34,670 bases of DNA from Bacteroidales bacterium (lineage in GTDB: Bacteria > Bacteroidota > Bacteroidia > Bacteroidales > P3): contig JAFVBF010000037.1 of NCBI GenBank assembly GCA_017480145.1, positions 1 to 34,670 on the forward strand. Reading direction: 5' to 3'. Under the pieces are notes generated by a model. It ran no database searches, was not told the origin of the DNA, and saw only the letters and a list, made by a program, of their open reading frames with translations. Shown piece by piece: positions 6,813 to 16,140 of this stretch. The position numbers and the translations under genes were made by a program. Position 1 is the stretch's first letter. Each line of letters starts with the position of its first letter.

Positions 6813-9017
6813 ATGAGCCAGCAAGCCCAGAACCAGCCCAGCCTAAAAAAGATGTTAGGCATCTTCCTGCTCATCGCCGTGAGCGGAGGCGGGCTGCTGC
6901 TGTACGGGTTTATAGACACACAGGCCGTGAGAGGCTCTTATTGGCGCGACATGTCCAAGCAGCGCAAAGTAACGGAGTTGCGGGACCCCGCCAAACGAGG
7001 CGACATCTATTCCAGTGATGGCAAAGCCCTGGCTACGACCATCACCGTATGTGACCTCTATATCGACTTAGGGCACCGCCAAGTACGCACTCGCGACGGA
7101 GTAGTGAAAAAAGATAAACACGGTAACGCTGTAGTAGATACGGCCATCTCAGTAAAAGCTTTTGCAGCAAAAATTGACACCGTATGCATGCTACTGCATC
7201 AAGGCAGGCCACAAATGTCGGTAGCAGAATACAAGCAGCGCATCGTAAACGAACGACGCAAAGCCAAACCCAGTCAGTGTTTCTTGGTAGCAAAAAACAT
7301 ACCCTATACCACATGGCTGGAGTTATTGCACGTGGAGGGCTGGAGCCGCGGAATCATCCAACAATTGGTGGACGACAACGGCAACTACCAAGATGTTCGC
7401 CACCAAATGCGAATCAGGATTTATCGAAGCCTTGGGGCCAACATCATTGGCTATCGCAATGGCGTGAGCGACCGTTATACCGGTCTGGAGGGCTACTATG
7501 ACAGCATCTTACGCGGACAAGATGGCATTTACATGGGGCGCCGATTGACCCGCGGAGTGTGGCTGCCCACGCTGACTGACGACTCTCTAAACGCAAACGG
7601 GACAACGCAACAGGCCAAGATTGATGGAGGCAGCATTACCTCCACCATCGACATTCGGCATCAAGATATTGCCGAAAACGCTTTGCGCCAAGAACTGAAG
7701 CGGTGCAAGGCACGGGCAGGGTGCGTGATACTTATGGAGGTTGAGACGGGCTATGTTCTAGCCTGTGCCAATCTTCATAAAGAGAACACAGACCAGTATA
7801 ACGAGCGTATCGATGGCAACATTGCCTGCTCTGGATGGCTACAGCCTGGCTCGACATTCAAGCCCGTCATTGTTGCGGCCGCCATGAGCGATGACTCTAT
7901 ACGGATTGACACAGCCATGCGCCTACGAGCCAGAGTGAAAAACTTTGACGGCACTCCGGAAGGAGAGATTATAGACGAACATGATTATGGCGACTCTATG
8001 ACCATCGCTCAGGCCATCATCAACTCCTCCAACGTGGCCATGGCAGAGCTGGGATGGCAATACTATCGGAAACGCCGTCCCGCATTAATCCACCAAGTGC
8101 AACAGGTGTTTCCATCAGATGCTCTCTACATAGACCTACGAACCTTCGAGCGTCCCCAGAGCCTCAGCACCCTGAAATACACCCGCGACATGACGAACTT
8201 CTGCTTTGGCTATGGCACTGCCGTTTCGCCCTTGCAATTGCTAACTTTCTACAACGCCATAGCCGCCAACGGCCGCATGGTAAAACCGCTATTCTGCAAA
8301 TCCATCACAACCGCTGAAGGGACAACAACACTACGCCCCGTGGTGATGAACTCCCATGCCTTTAGCAAAAAAACGGCCAAATACCTACAGGGGGTGCTGG
8401 CACAGGTGGTAACAGACGGTACAGCAAAAACCATTAGCAACAACAGCTATGGCATTGCCGGAAAGACAGGCACGGCAAAACTAAGGGCACAAGGTTTCAG
8501 TGCCAACGATGCCTATTTCGTAGGCTATTTCCCCACCGATTCCCCCAAGTACAGCTGCCTGGTACTGATAGACAGCACCTATGGTTCGGGAGGAACGGCC
8601 GCAGCTCCCGTTTTTAAGAAAGTAGCCGACGGCACCATGGCTTTGGACAAGGATCTTGGACGCATCAAACTGGAACGTATTGAATGGAACACTCCCGAGA
8701 ACAGTCGCACACCAAATTGCAAAAAAGGATACCGTTCTGATATAGCTGACAGTTACGAACAGCTGGGAATCAAATTCCCTATGGCAGACTCGTCATATCG
8801 CTGGATTTCCTACCGAGACGGATTTATGCCCTACGCACCCAAAAGCAACATCATGCCCGACTGCACAGGCATGACCATTAAGGATGCATTGCGCCTGCTG
8901 GACGATTTAGGCATCACAGCCAAATTCAGTGGATGCGGCAAGGTAGTACGGCAAAACCCAAAAGCACGTACCCCCATGCGCAAAGGAAGCACCGCCATAC
9001 TGGAACTGGGATACTAA
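6813..9017 (+). CDS. ftsI: Septal penicillin-binding protein (FtsI/PBP3-like transpeptidase with PASTA domain)
   Basis: A 734-residue class B PBP that cross-links septal peptidoglycan and works with FtsW. One N-terminal membrane helix (residues ~14-33) precedes the pedestal domain, which begins with the RGDIYSSDG motif. All three transpeptidase motifs are intact: S347-T-F-K350 with the nucleophile serine, S405-S-N407 and K551-T-G-T554. A single C-terminal PASTA domain (~680-734, from MPDCTGMTIKDAL) ends the protein. The gene begins 28 bases after ftsL and is followed by murE. Confidence 0.93.
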   Translation: MSQQAQNQPSLKKMLGIFLLIAVSGGGLLLYGFIDTQAVRGSYWRDMSKQRKVTELRDPAKRGDIYSSDGKALATTITVCDLYIDLGHRQVRTRDGVVKKDKHGNAVVDTAISVKAFAAKIDTVCMLLHQGRPQMSVAEYKQRIVNERRKAKPSQCFLVAKNIPYTTWLELLHVEGWSRGIIQQLVDDNGNYQDVRHQMRIRIYRSLGANIIGYRNGVSDRYTGLEGYYDSILRGQDGIYMGRRLTRGVWLPTLTDDSLNANGTTQQAKIDGGSITSTIDIRHQDIAENALRQELKRCKARAGCVILMEVETGYVLACANLHKENTDQYNERIDGNIACSGWLQPGSTFKPVIVAAAMSDDSIRIDTAMRLRARVKNFDGTPEGEIIDEHDYGDSMTIAQAIINSSNVAMAELGWQYYRKRRPALIHQVQQVFPSDALYIDLRTFERPQSLSTLKYTRDMTNFCFGYGTAVSPLQLLTFYNAIAANGRMVKPLFCKSITTAEGTTTLRPVVMNSHAFSKKTAKYLQGVLAQVVTDGTAKTISNNSYGIAGKTGTAKLRAQGFSANDAYFVGYFPTDSPKYSCLVLIDSTYGSGGTAAAPVFKKVADGTMALDKDLGRIKLERIEWNTPENSRTPNCKKGYRSDIADSYEQLGIKFPMADSSYRWISYRDGFMPYAPKSNIMPDCTGMTIKDALRLLDDLGITAKFSGCGKVVRQNPKARTPMRKGSTAILELGY

Positions 9018-9063
9018 TCTATAGCACAACACCATATATTGAACAAACAAAAAGTATTATATT

Positions 9064-10521
9064 TTGAAACTTACCGACATACTGCAAGGCTCCAACGCAA
9101 CAATTAGCGGAAATTGCGACATTGAGATAGGAGATATCGCGTTCGACTCACGTAAGGTTCGAAAAGGCAGCCTATTCATAGCCCAACGAGGGGTGCATAC
9201 CGATGGGCATCAATATATAGGTATTGCCGTAAACAACGGAGCCTCTGCCATTGTGTGCGAGCAGATGCCAAAGGAGCAGGCCAATGGAGTATGCTACATA
9301 CAAGTGGAGGACAGCAGCAAGACCCTCGGATTAGTTGCCGACAACTTCTACCAACATCCCTCTCGCCAACTACATCTGGTGGGCATCACGGGCACCAATG
9401 GCAAGACAACAACCGTAACATTACTACACCGCATGTTCCGCATGGCAGGATTTCATGCCGGCCTACTGTCCACCATCGTCAACAAGATTGATGAAGAAGA
9501 ATATCCCACTCAACACACCACGCCCGATGCATTAGAGACCAACCAAATGCTACGCAAAATGGTGGATGCAGGATGCCAGTACTGCTTCATGGAGGTGAGC
9601 AGTCATGCCGTAGTGCAGGGTCGCATTGCAGGACTGTCCTTCGCCGGAGCCATTTTCAGCAATCTGACCCACGACCATCTGGACTATCACAAAACCATGG
9701 CGGGATACATTGCCGCAAAGAAAGGCTTCTTCGACAACCTGAGTAAAGAAGCTTTCGCCTTAGTGAATATTGACGACCGTAACGGCATGGTAATGGTGCA
9801 GAACTGTGCCGCAACGGTGAAGACCTACAGCCTGCAACGCATGGCAGACTTCCATTGCAAAATCATAGAGGACACCTTTCAGGGACTCTGTCTCCAAATC
9901 AATGGCAAAGAAGTTTGGACTCGCCTTGTAGGTCGATTCAATGCTTATAATCTGACAGCCATCTATGCCACTGCCATTCTCTGCGGACTGGCAGAGGATG
10001 AGACGCTCCGGATGCTCAGCCAATTGGAGGCCGCCGAAGGGAGATTCGAGTATGTCAGCGGACGCGGTATTACGGCCATCGTAGACTATGCCCATACGCC
10101 CGACGCACTGCAAAATGTGCTGCAAACAATCAACAGCATACGGCAGAAAAGACAGCGGCTGATTACCGTAGTAGGCTGTGGCGGCGACCGCGACAAAACC
10201 AAACGACCCGAAATGGCACAGATTGCCGCCCAACAGTCTGACAAACTGATACTGACATCTGACAACCCAAGAACAGAAGACCCCGAGCAGATACTGAACG
10301 ACATGGAGGCAGGATTGAATGCCGATGCGAAATGGAGCACATTACGCATCACCGACCGACGCCAAGCCATACGCACGGCTTGCATGATTGCCGAAGAAGG
10401 AGACATCATTCTGGTAGCAGGCAAAGGCCACGAGAAGTATCAAGAAATCAACGGTAAACGAAGTCACTTCGACGACAAAGAGGAACTCCGCACCCTTCTA
10501 AACGCAGAAGAAACAAAATAA
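9064..10521 (+). CDS. murE: UDP-N-acetylmuramoyl-L-alanyl-D-glutamate--2,6-diaminopimelate ligase MurE
   Basis: A 485-residue Mur ligase that adds meso-diaminopimelate to UDP-MurNAc-L-Ala-D-Glu in the cytoplasm. The ATP-binding P-loop is G110-T-N-G-K-T-T116. The C-terminal motif D400-N-P-R403 is the signature of mDAP-specific rather than lysine-specific MurE. The central domain has EVSSHAVVQGRI and LTHDHLDYH. The start codon is TTG at 9064: KLTDILQ just after it is the expected beginning, and no ATG is suitably placed. The gene begins 46 bases after ftsI and lies 12 bases before mraY. Confidence 0.95.
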   Translation: MKLTDILQGSNATISGNCDIEIGDIAFDSRKVRKGSLFIAQRGVHTDGHQYIGIAVNNGASAIVCEQMPKEQANGVCYIQVEDSSKTLGLVADNFYQHPSRQLHLVGITGTNGKTTTVTLLHRMFRMAGFHAGLLSTIVNKIDEEEYPTQHTTPDALETNQMLRKMVDAGCQYCFMEVSSHAVVQGRIAGLSFAGAIFSNLTHDHLDYHKTMAGYIAAKKGFFDNLSKEAFALVNIDDRNGMVMVQNCAATVKTYSLQRMADFHCKIIEDTFQGLCLQINGKEVWTRLVGRFNAYNLTAIYATAILCGLAEDETLRMLSQLEAAEGRFEYVSGRGITAIVDYAHTPDALQNVLQTINSIRQKRQRLITVVGCGGDRDKTKRPEMAQIAAQQSDKLILTSDNPRTEDPEQILNDMEAGLNADAKWSTLRITDRRQAIRTACMIAEEGDIILVAGKGHEKYQEINGKRSHFDDKEELRTLLNAEETK

Positions 10522-10533
10522 GATTTTCTAGTA

Positions 10534-11712
10534 ATGTTATATTATCTATTTGACTGGCTTAATGAGAACTGGAATCTTCCAGGGGCAGGGGTGTTCAAAT
10601 ACATCTCGTTTCGTGCAGCCTGCTGTTTCATCCTCTCGCTGCTGACGGTGCTTATCTTCGGCCATCCGTTTATCAGAATGATGCAACGCAAAGGCATCGG
10701 AGAGAACGTTCGCGCTGATGAAATGGAGAAACAAGGAACTCCGACTATGGGCGGGGTACTGATTCTCACAGCAATCATTGTTCCCACCTTACTGTTTGCC
10801 AGACCCGATAACATATATATACTCATCATGCTTGGAACCACGCTATGGCTGGGTCTGATAGGATTTATTGACGATTATATCAAAGTATTCAAAAAGGACA
10901 AGGCAGGATTACCTGGCAAATTCAAAGTAGTCGGACAGGTGACACTCGGCCTCGCTGTAGGATTACTGCTCTCCCTACACCCCGACATCGCCTCAACAAA
11001 AACAACTATCCCTTTTGTAAAAAACATTGATTTCGACTATGCATGGCTCATCAGCTGGATGGGGGACGGCGCAGCACAATGGGGCTGGGTAGTCTATGTG
11101 CTGATGTGTATCTTTGTCGTCACCGCAATCTCCAATGCAGCCAACCTTACCGACGGCATAGATGGTCTATGCACCGCCTCGGCCGCCATCATGGGAGGCA
11201 CCCTGGCCATCATTGCCTGGCTAACAGGCAACATAGTCATGGCCAATTACCTCAACATCATGTATCTGAGCGACATTGGAGAACTCACCATGTTCATATC
11301 CTCATTTGTAGGTGCGCTACTGGGATTTCTGTGGTTCAACACTCACCCCGCAGCCATATTCATGGGCGATACGGGCTCTCTCTCCATCGGTGGCATCATA
11401 GCCGTGTTCGCCCTATTAATTCGCAAAGAACTCCTGCTACCTATCCTATGCGGCATTTATGTCATCGAAAATGCTTCCGTAGTCATACAGCACACCTACT
11501 GCAAATGGTATCGTCACAGATACAAACTCCCCAAAGGACAACTGGTGCCAGTAGAGAAACGCCCATTCTACTATACCCCGCTGCACCATCACTATCAAAG
11601 CAAGCACCGACCCGATGGCAAGGGCCTTTCTGACGAGAAAATCGTGCAACGATTTTCCATCATCGGCATATTGCTGGCCATCCTTACAGTTATATCATTC
11701 AAACTGAGATAA
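10534..11712 (+). CDS. mraY: Phospho-N-acetylmuramoyl-pentapeptide-transferase MraY
   Basis: A 392-residue polytopic inner-membrane enzyme with about ten helices. It transfers phospho-MurNAc-pentapeptide to undecaprenyl phosphate to give lipid I. Visible family motifs are KQGTPTMGGVLIL near residue 70, FIDDYIKVFKKDKAGL, N-x-TDGIDGL (D207 and D210), MGDTGSLSIGG with D279, and the cytoplasmic histidine loop FYYTPLHHHYQ. Bacteroidota MraY is longer than the ~360-residue E. coli enzyme, and this length fits. Product flow runs on to MurG four genes downstream. Confidence 0.95.
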   Translation: MLYYLFDWLNENWNLPGAGVFKYISFRAACCFILSLLTVLIFGHPFIRMMQRKGIGENVRADEMEKQGTPTMGGVLILTAIIVPTLLFARPDNIYILIMLGTTLWLGLIGFIDDYIKVFKKDKAGLPGKFKVVGQVTLGLAVGLLLSLHPDIASTKTTIPFVKNIDFDYAWLISWMGDGAAQWGWVVYVLMCIFVVTAISNAANLTDGIDGLCTASAAIMGGTLAIIAWLTGNIVMANYLNIMYLSDIGELTMFISSFVGALLGFLWFNTHPAAIFMGDTGSLSIGGIIAVFALLIRKELLLPILCGIYVIENASVVIQHTYCKWYRHRYKLPKGQLVPVEKRPFYYTPLHHHYQSKHRPDGKGLSDEKIVQRFSIIGILLAILTVISFKLR

Positions 11713-11756
11713 AGAAAGTAAACACAATACAACAACACACAATACATCTTATCATC

Positions 11757-12296
11757 ATGACAATAGACGTTTTAGCAAAGCAAGGACGAAAACAGATTCC
11801 AACCACATTGGCAGAGGTAAACACCAACAGACTGAAACAAATGCGCAATGCAGGCCTGCGCTCCTGCTTCGAACACTTCAACGAGATGCGCTATCGCATG
11901 GAATTTGTGGCTCGCATCAATGGCAAGACCTTCATTAACGATGCCTCTTCTCGCAATGTAAATGCTACCTGGTTTACTCTGGAAAGCATGAATGGAAGCC
12001 TTATCTGGATTGCTAACGGCAACGACTCCACCGCCAACTATAGTCGCCTCCGTCCTGCCGCATTACGTAAGGTCCACATCCTCTACTGCGTCGGTGATAA
12101 CAACGAAAACTTGCACAAAAGCTTCGAAGGAATCATTCCGACCATCATTGATGTGCCCACATTGGGCGAAGCCGTAAACCAAGCCTTCTATAGCGACATG
12201 GAAACCGCCAGCGTAGTCTATTCTCCTGCCAGCGACAACGGCCTGACCGCCAAGGAGAATGGCGAGCGTTTTCGCATGGAAGTGAACGAACTTTAA
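11757..12296 (+). CDS. MurD remnant: isolated, degenerate C-terminal ligase domain
   Basis: A 179-residue frame in the operon slot normally held by full-length MurD (~440 residues). From about residue 30 it aligns with the MurD C-terminal domain: YRMEFVARINGKTFIND for the usual HRLE...INDS, NVNATWFTLESM for NVxSTxxAL, and SPASDNG where SPACASxD is expected. The N-terminal UDP-binding domain and the ATP-binding P-loop domain are absent; only 44 bases separate it from mraY. Positions that bind D-Glu in MurD are changed: NDSKATN reads NDASSRN, the GGxDK lysine is lost, and the CAS serine is lost. It therefore cannot be a working D-glutamate ligase. Full MurD must be encoded elsewhere or replaced. 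The frame is intact and closely coupled to ftsW (3-base gap), so it may be expressed; any present role is unknown. Confidence 0.75.
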   Translation: MTIDVLAKQGRKQIPTTLAEVNTNRLKQMRNAGLRSCFEHFNEMRYRMEFVARINGKTFINDASSRNVNATWFTLESMNGSLIWIANGNDSTANYSRLRPAALRKVHILYCVGDNNENLHKSFEGIIPTIIDVPTLGEAVNQAFYSDMETASVVYSPASDNGLTAKENGERFRMEVNEL

Positions 12297-12299
12297 CCC

Positions 12300-13511
12300 T
12301 TGAGAAACTTGAAGAAAATCGGTCAGTTGTTTAAGCTGAAGGGAGACCCCGTAATCTGGGCGATTTGCATCATTTTGAGCTGCATATCGCTCATTGCCGT
12401 GTATAGCTCCATCGGCTACACAGCCATCACCAAAATGAACACCACGCCGACATTGGCATTCGTAAAGCACGCTTTCTTCATCATTATTGCCTATGCAGCG
12501 GCCTTGGTTGTATCAAACCTTAACTACCAATTATTCTCTCGGATATCCACCATACTGTATTTATGTACAGTAGCCTTGATATTCCTTCTCATGCTCACCA
12601 AGAGCAGATGGTTTCATATCCCCTTTATTGGTTCCGTCCAACCCTCCGAGTGGGCAAAAATCTGCGCCATTATTTTCACTGCCCGAACACTCACATTGCA
12701 TAAAGATGACTATGGCAGCGGAAAATTATTCTGGATAAGCCTCCTTCCCATGTCGCTTATTGCGGCACTTATCATGCCAGAGAACTTATCCACCGCCCTG
12801 CTGGTTTTTGCCGTAGGCCTTATCATGATGTTTTTAGGAGGCGTGAGGACAAAACACATACTTATTACAATTGGTATTCTAATCGTCATTGGCTCCTTAT
12901 CACTGACGCTTTCCTATAAAATATTCCATAGCGAGTTAGCCGTATATGCACGCGAAAGCCCTCTGAAACGTGCGGAAACATGGAGCAACCGCATAGACCA
13001 CTGGCTCAATCCCGACGAGGCATCCATCACACAAGAGAACATGGCCAAAATGGCCATTGCCGATGGCGGCCTGCTACGCATGAATATAGGGGGAACCGTT
13101 CATGCCCGACTCATGACGCAAGCCAACAACGACTTCATCTATGCTATCATTGTCGAGGAAACGGGCAGCATCGTCGGCATCATTATCTTCTTACTCTACA
13201 CCATATTATTCTACCGATGTATCATGCTGTCCTACTGGAGCGGGAGACGATATGGCGGACTTTTAATTATCGGGCTGGGAACCTCAATATACCTCCAAGC
13301 CATCGTTCATATGTGCGTCTGTGTAGGTATCATACCTGTCACGGGACAAACACTCCCCCTAATCAGTACGGGAGGTACAGCATACCTACTAACAGGTTTC
13401 AGCATTGGGCTGATACAATCAGTGGTACGCAGTACCAGCAAGAAGAAAAAAAGTAATATGCCACAATCCGCAGCGGACAAAGACATCCAAACCCACTCCT
13501 TAACATCATAA
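12300..13511 (+). CDS. ftsW: Septal peptidoglycan glycosyltransferase FtsW (SEDS family)
   Basis: A 403-residue SEDS protein with about ten membrane helices that polymerises lipid II at the septum in partnership with the class B PBP. Motifs include GSVQPSEWAKI (PSE motif), ENLSTALLVF and the periplasmic loop NNDFIYAIIVEETG. D278 in that loop matches the essential aspartate of SEDS enzymes. PVTGQTLPLISTGGTAYL near the C-terminus is typical. The start is a TTG at 12300, 3 bases after the preceding stop, which suggests coupling. No better start leaves the basic N-terminus and first helix intact. Confidence 0.93.
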   Translation: MRNLKKIGQLFKLKGDPVIWAICIILSCISLIAVYSSIGYTAITKMNTTPTLAFVKHAFFIIIAYAAALVVSNLNYQLFSRISTILYLCTVALIFLLMLTKSRWFHIPFIGSVQPSEWAKICAIIFTARTLTLHKDDYGSGKLFWISLLPMSLIAALIMPENLSTALLVFAVGLIMMFLGGVRTKHILITIGILIVIGSLSLTLSYKIFHSELAVYARESPLKRAETWSNRIDHWLNPDEASITQENMAKMAIADGGLLRMNIGGTVHARLMTQANNDFIYAIIVEETGSIVGIIIFLLYTILFYRCIMLSYWSGRRYGGLLIIGLGTSIYLQAIVHMCVCVGIIPVTGQTLPLISTGGTAYLLTGFSIGLIQSVVRSTSKKKKSNMPQSAADKDIQTHSLTS

Positions 13512-13513
13512 AT

Positions 13514-14626
13514 ATGAAAGCCATTATCAGCGGAGGCGGCAGCGGCGGACACATATTCCCCGCCATTGCCATAGCAAATGCAATACGACAGAGACACCCC
13601 GATGCCGACATCTTATTTATCGGTGCAGAAGGCAAGATGGAAATGGAGAAGGTGCCCGCGGCAGGCTACCCCATAAAAGGACTGCCCATAGACGGACTGC
13701 ATCGACAACTGAATTGGACAAACATCAAAAGAAACATAAAGTTACCGTACAAGATACTGAAGAGTAACCGAATGGTGAAATCCATCATCACAGAGTTCCA
13801 GCCAGACATCGTGATTGGCGTTGGAGGATACGCCTCTGAACCTACACTGAAGACAGCGGGCAGGATGGGCTTCCCCACCCTGATACAAGAACAGAACTCC
13901 TATGCAGGACTGACCAATAAGATGCTCTCCAAACAGGCGCAAAAGATATGCGTCGCCTACGAAGGCATGGAACGCTTCTTTCCTGCCGAAAAGATAGTGA
14001 TGACAGGCAATCCCGTACGGCAAGACATCGAAAACATGACAGCAACACGAGAAGAAGGCTGTACCTACTTCCATCTCAACCCCGAACGGCAAACAGTACT
14101 TTCGGTAGGTGGGAGTCTGGGGGCGAGGAGCATCAACACCATGTTGCTGAACCATATTGAAGAATTTGAAAAAAACAACCTGCAACTCGTGTGGCAAACC
14201 GGACGGTGGATGTACGAGCAAGTGTCAGAAGCCGTACGCAAAGCAGGTGCCGAAGAATGGGTGAAAGTTCATCAATTCATCAACCGCATGGATCTGGCTT
14301 ATGCAGCCGCAGACATAGTCATCTCGCGTGCAGGAGCCATTGCCATCTCCGAATTATGCCTTATCGGCAAGCCCATCATACTGATTCCATCGCCCAATGT
14401 GGCCGAAGACCACCAAACAAAAAATGCACAAGCCCTTGTTAATAAAGGAGCTGCAATTTTGGTCAAAGATTCGGAATGCAATGAGCAAGGAATACATAAG
14501 TTATTAGAACTGAGCAACTCAAAGGAATTGCAGGCAAAAATGAGTACCTCATGCCTTGCCATGGGCAAGAGACAAGCGGCGCAAAAAATCGCCGATGAGA
14601 TTGATAGAATCGTCCAAAAATCGTAA
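13514..14626 (+). CDS. murG: Undecaprenyldiphospho-muramoylpentapeptide beta-N-acetylglucosaminyltransferase MurG
   Basis: A 370-residue GT28 enzyme that converts lipid I to lipid II at the inner face of the membrane. The N-terminal glycine loop is G7-G-G-S-G-G-H13. GVGGYASEPTL, LIQEQNSYAGLTNK, the second glycine motif VGGSLGARSIN and SRAGAIAISELCLIGKPIILIP (UDP-GlcNAc site) follow in order. It lies 2 bases after ftsW. The stop codon at 14624 coincides with a promoter-like TAATTTTG. Confidence 0.95.
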   Translation: MKAIISGGGSGGHIFPAIAIANAIRQRHPDADILFIGAEGKMEMEKVPAAGYPIKGLPIDGLHRQLNWTNIKRNIKLPYKILKSNRMVKSIITEFQPDIVIGVGGYASEPTLKTAGRMGFPTLIQEQNSYAGLTNKMLSKQAQKICVAYEGMERFFPAEKIVMTGNPVRQDIENMTATREEGCTYFHLNPERQTVLSVGGSLGARSINTMLLNHIEEFEKNNLQLVWQTGRWMYEQVSEAVRKAGAEEWVKVHQFINRMDLAYAAADIVISRAGAIAISELCLIGKPIILIPSPNVAEDHQTKNAQALVNKGAAILVKDSECNEQGIHKLLELSNSKELQAKMSTSCLAMGKRQAAQKIADEIDRIVQKS

Positions 14627-14631
14627 TTTTG
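14600..14631 (+). promoter_or_regulatory. Candidate internal promoter before murC
   Basis: ATTG (14600-14603), a 20-base spacer and an exact TAATTTTG (14624-14631) lie in the 3' end of murG, about 36 bases before the murC ATG. It fits the Bacteroidota consensus with one -33 mismatch and could give murC-ftsQ-ftsA-ftsZ extra transcription. The TAA is also the murG stop codon, so chance is possible. Confidence 0.4.
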
Positions 14632-14666
14632 CAGATTTATAATACATTATAAAAAAGTAACCACAC

Positions 14667-16058
14667 ATGAAATACTATTTCCTCGGCATAGGAGGCATAG
14701 GCATGAGTGCCTTAGCTCGCTTCTTTAAACAGCGAGGCGATAGCGTGTGCGGATACGACCACACAGCAAGTCCGCTAACACGGCAGCTGGAGGCGGAAGG
14801 CATTGAAGTCCATTATGATGACAATCCCGAAAAGATTCCCTCAGATATTGACCTATGCATCTACACCCCTGCCGTACCCAAAGAGACTTCTGAATACCAA
14901 TACATCGCATCAAAGAGTATCCCCATCTGCAAGCGTTCTCAAGTTCTTGGAGAACTGACCCGGGGCAAGAAATGTATTGCCGTAGCCGGCAGCCATGGCA
15001 AAACCACGACATCTGGACTGATTGCCCACCTGCTACGCAGTGCCAATATTCCGACAAGCGCATTTCTGGGCGGTATCAGCAAAAATATCGGCAGCAACAT
15101 GTGCTACAACCCACATAGCGAATATGTGGTCGTCGAAGCCGACGAATACGACCGCTCCTTCCTCCAACTCTATCCCCACTACTCCGTCATCACTTCCACC
15201 GACCCCGACCATTTGGACATCTACGGCTCGCACGCCAACCTACTTCAAGCATTTCTCCAGTATGCGAAACAAACTGATGCCACTGGACATCTATTCATCA
15301 ACAAAAATTCCTCACTGCTGAAACACTGCATGGAGGGAAAAACGAGCCTTACAAACTGTTTAACCTGCCAGACAAGCCAATATGGCGGCATCCACAGTCA
15401 GGCAGAGTACCGAGCAGAACGACTACACATTGACAACGGGACTATCAGCTTCGACTATATTGCTCCTAACGGAAACAGCCTGCAAAATCTTAAACTCTAC
15501 CGCTCAGCACCCTACAATGTGGAAAATGCCGTGGCTGCCATAGCCGTTGCACAACAGTGCGGAGCCTCAGAAAAACAAATCAAAGAAGGTCTCGCCACTT
15601 TTACCGGCATTCAACGTCGCTTTGACTATAGGGTATCGAATGCCAATATCATCTACATTGATGATTACGCCCATCACCCTGCCGAGATAGCCGCCAGCAT
15701 ACAGTCTGCTCGAACTCTTTTCCCAAACAAAAGAATCGTAGGAATATTCCAGCCCCACCTGTACAGCCGCACGGCAGATTTCGCCGACGACTTCGCCAAA
15801 GTGCTGTCAACGCTGGATGGCATCGTCATGATGGACATCTACCCAGCGCGAGAGCACCCCCTGCCCGGGGTCACCTCCCAGATGGTGCTTGACAAAATAG
15901 CCAATATAAACAAACGGCTATGCACCAAAGAGGAAATACCATCAATTATTTCCGAATTGCAAGCCGACGTCCTAATGACACTCGGCGCAGGAGACATAGA
16001 CCGCATAGTACCCGAGATAGAGAAACATCTCACACAAAATACTACTACACACAAATAA
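14667..16058 (+). CDS. murC: UDP-N-acetylmuramate--L-alanine ligase MurC
   Basis: A 463-residue Mur ligase that joins L-alanine to UDP-MurNAc, the first peptide step. The N-terminal nucleotide-binding loop is FLGIGGIGMSALA (G7-G12) and the ATP P-loop is G108-S-H-G-K-T-T114. EADEYDRSF, STDPDHLDIYG, YIDDYAHHPAEI and FQPHLYSRT are characteristic MurC blocks. Full length with all three domains present, which contrasts with the murD position upstream. Confidence 0.95.
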   Translation: MKYYFLGIGGIGMSALARFFKQRGDSVCGYDHTASPLTRQLEAEGIEVHYDDNPEKIPSDIDLCIYTPAVPKETSEYQYIASKSIPICKRSQVLGELTRGKKCIAVAGSHGKTTTSGLIAHLLRSANIPTSAFLGGISKNIGSNMCYNPHSEYVVVEADEYDRSFLQLYPHYSVITSTDPDHLDIYGSHANLLQAFLQYAKQTDATGHLFINKNSSLLKHCMEGKTSLTNCLTCQTSQYGGIHSQAEYRAERLHIDNGTISFDYIAPNGNSLQNLKLYRSAPYNVENAVAAIAVAQQCGASEKQIKEGLATFTGIQRRFDYRVSNANIIYIDDYAHHPAEIAASIQSARTLFPNKRIVGIFQPHLYSRTADFADDFAKVLSTLDGIVMMDIYPAREHPLPGVTSQMVLDKIANINKRLCTKEEIPSIISELQADVLMTLGAGDIDRIVPEIEKHLTQNTTTHK

Positions 16059-16140
16059 ACGCCTTATCAAACTCAAAAGGAACATAGTACGCAACGCCCT
16101 CATCTTTCTCGGCATCATTGTCGTAGTCATAGTATTCAAC

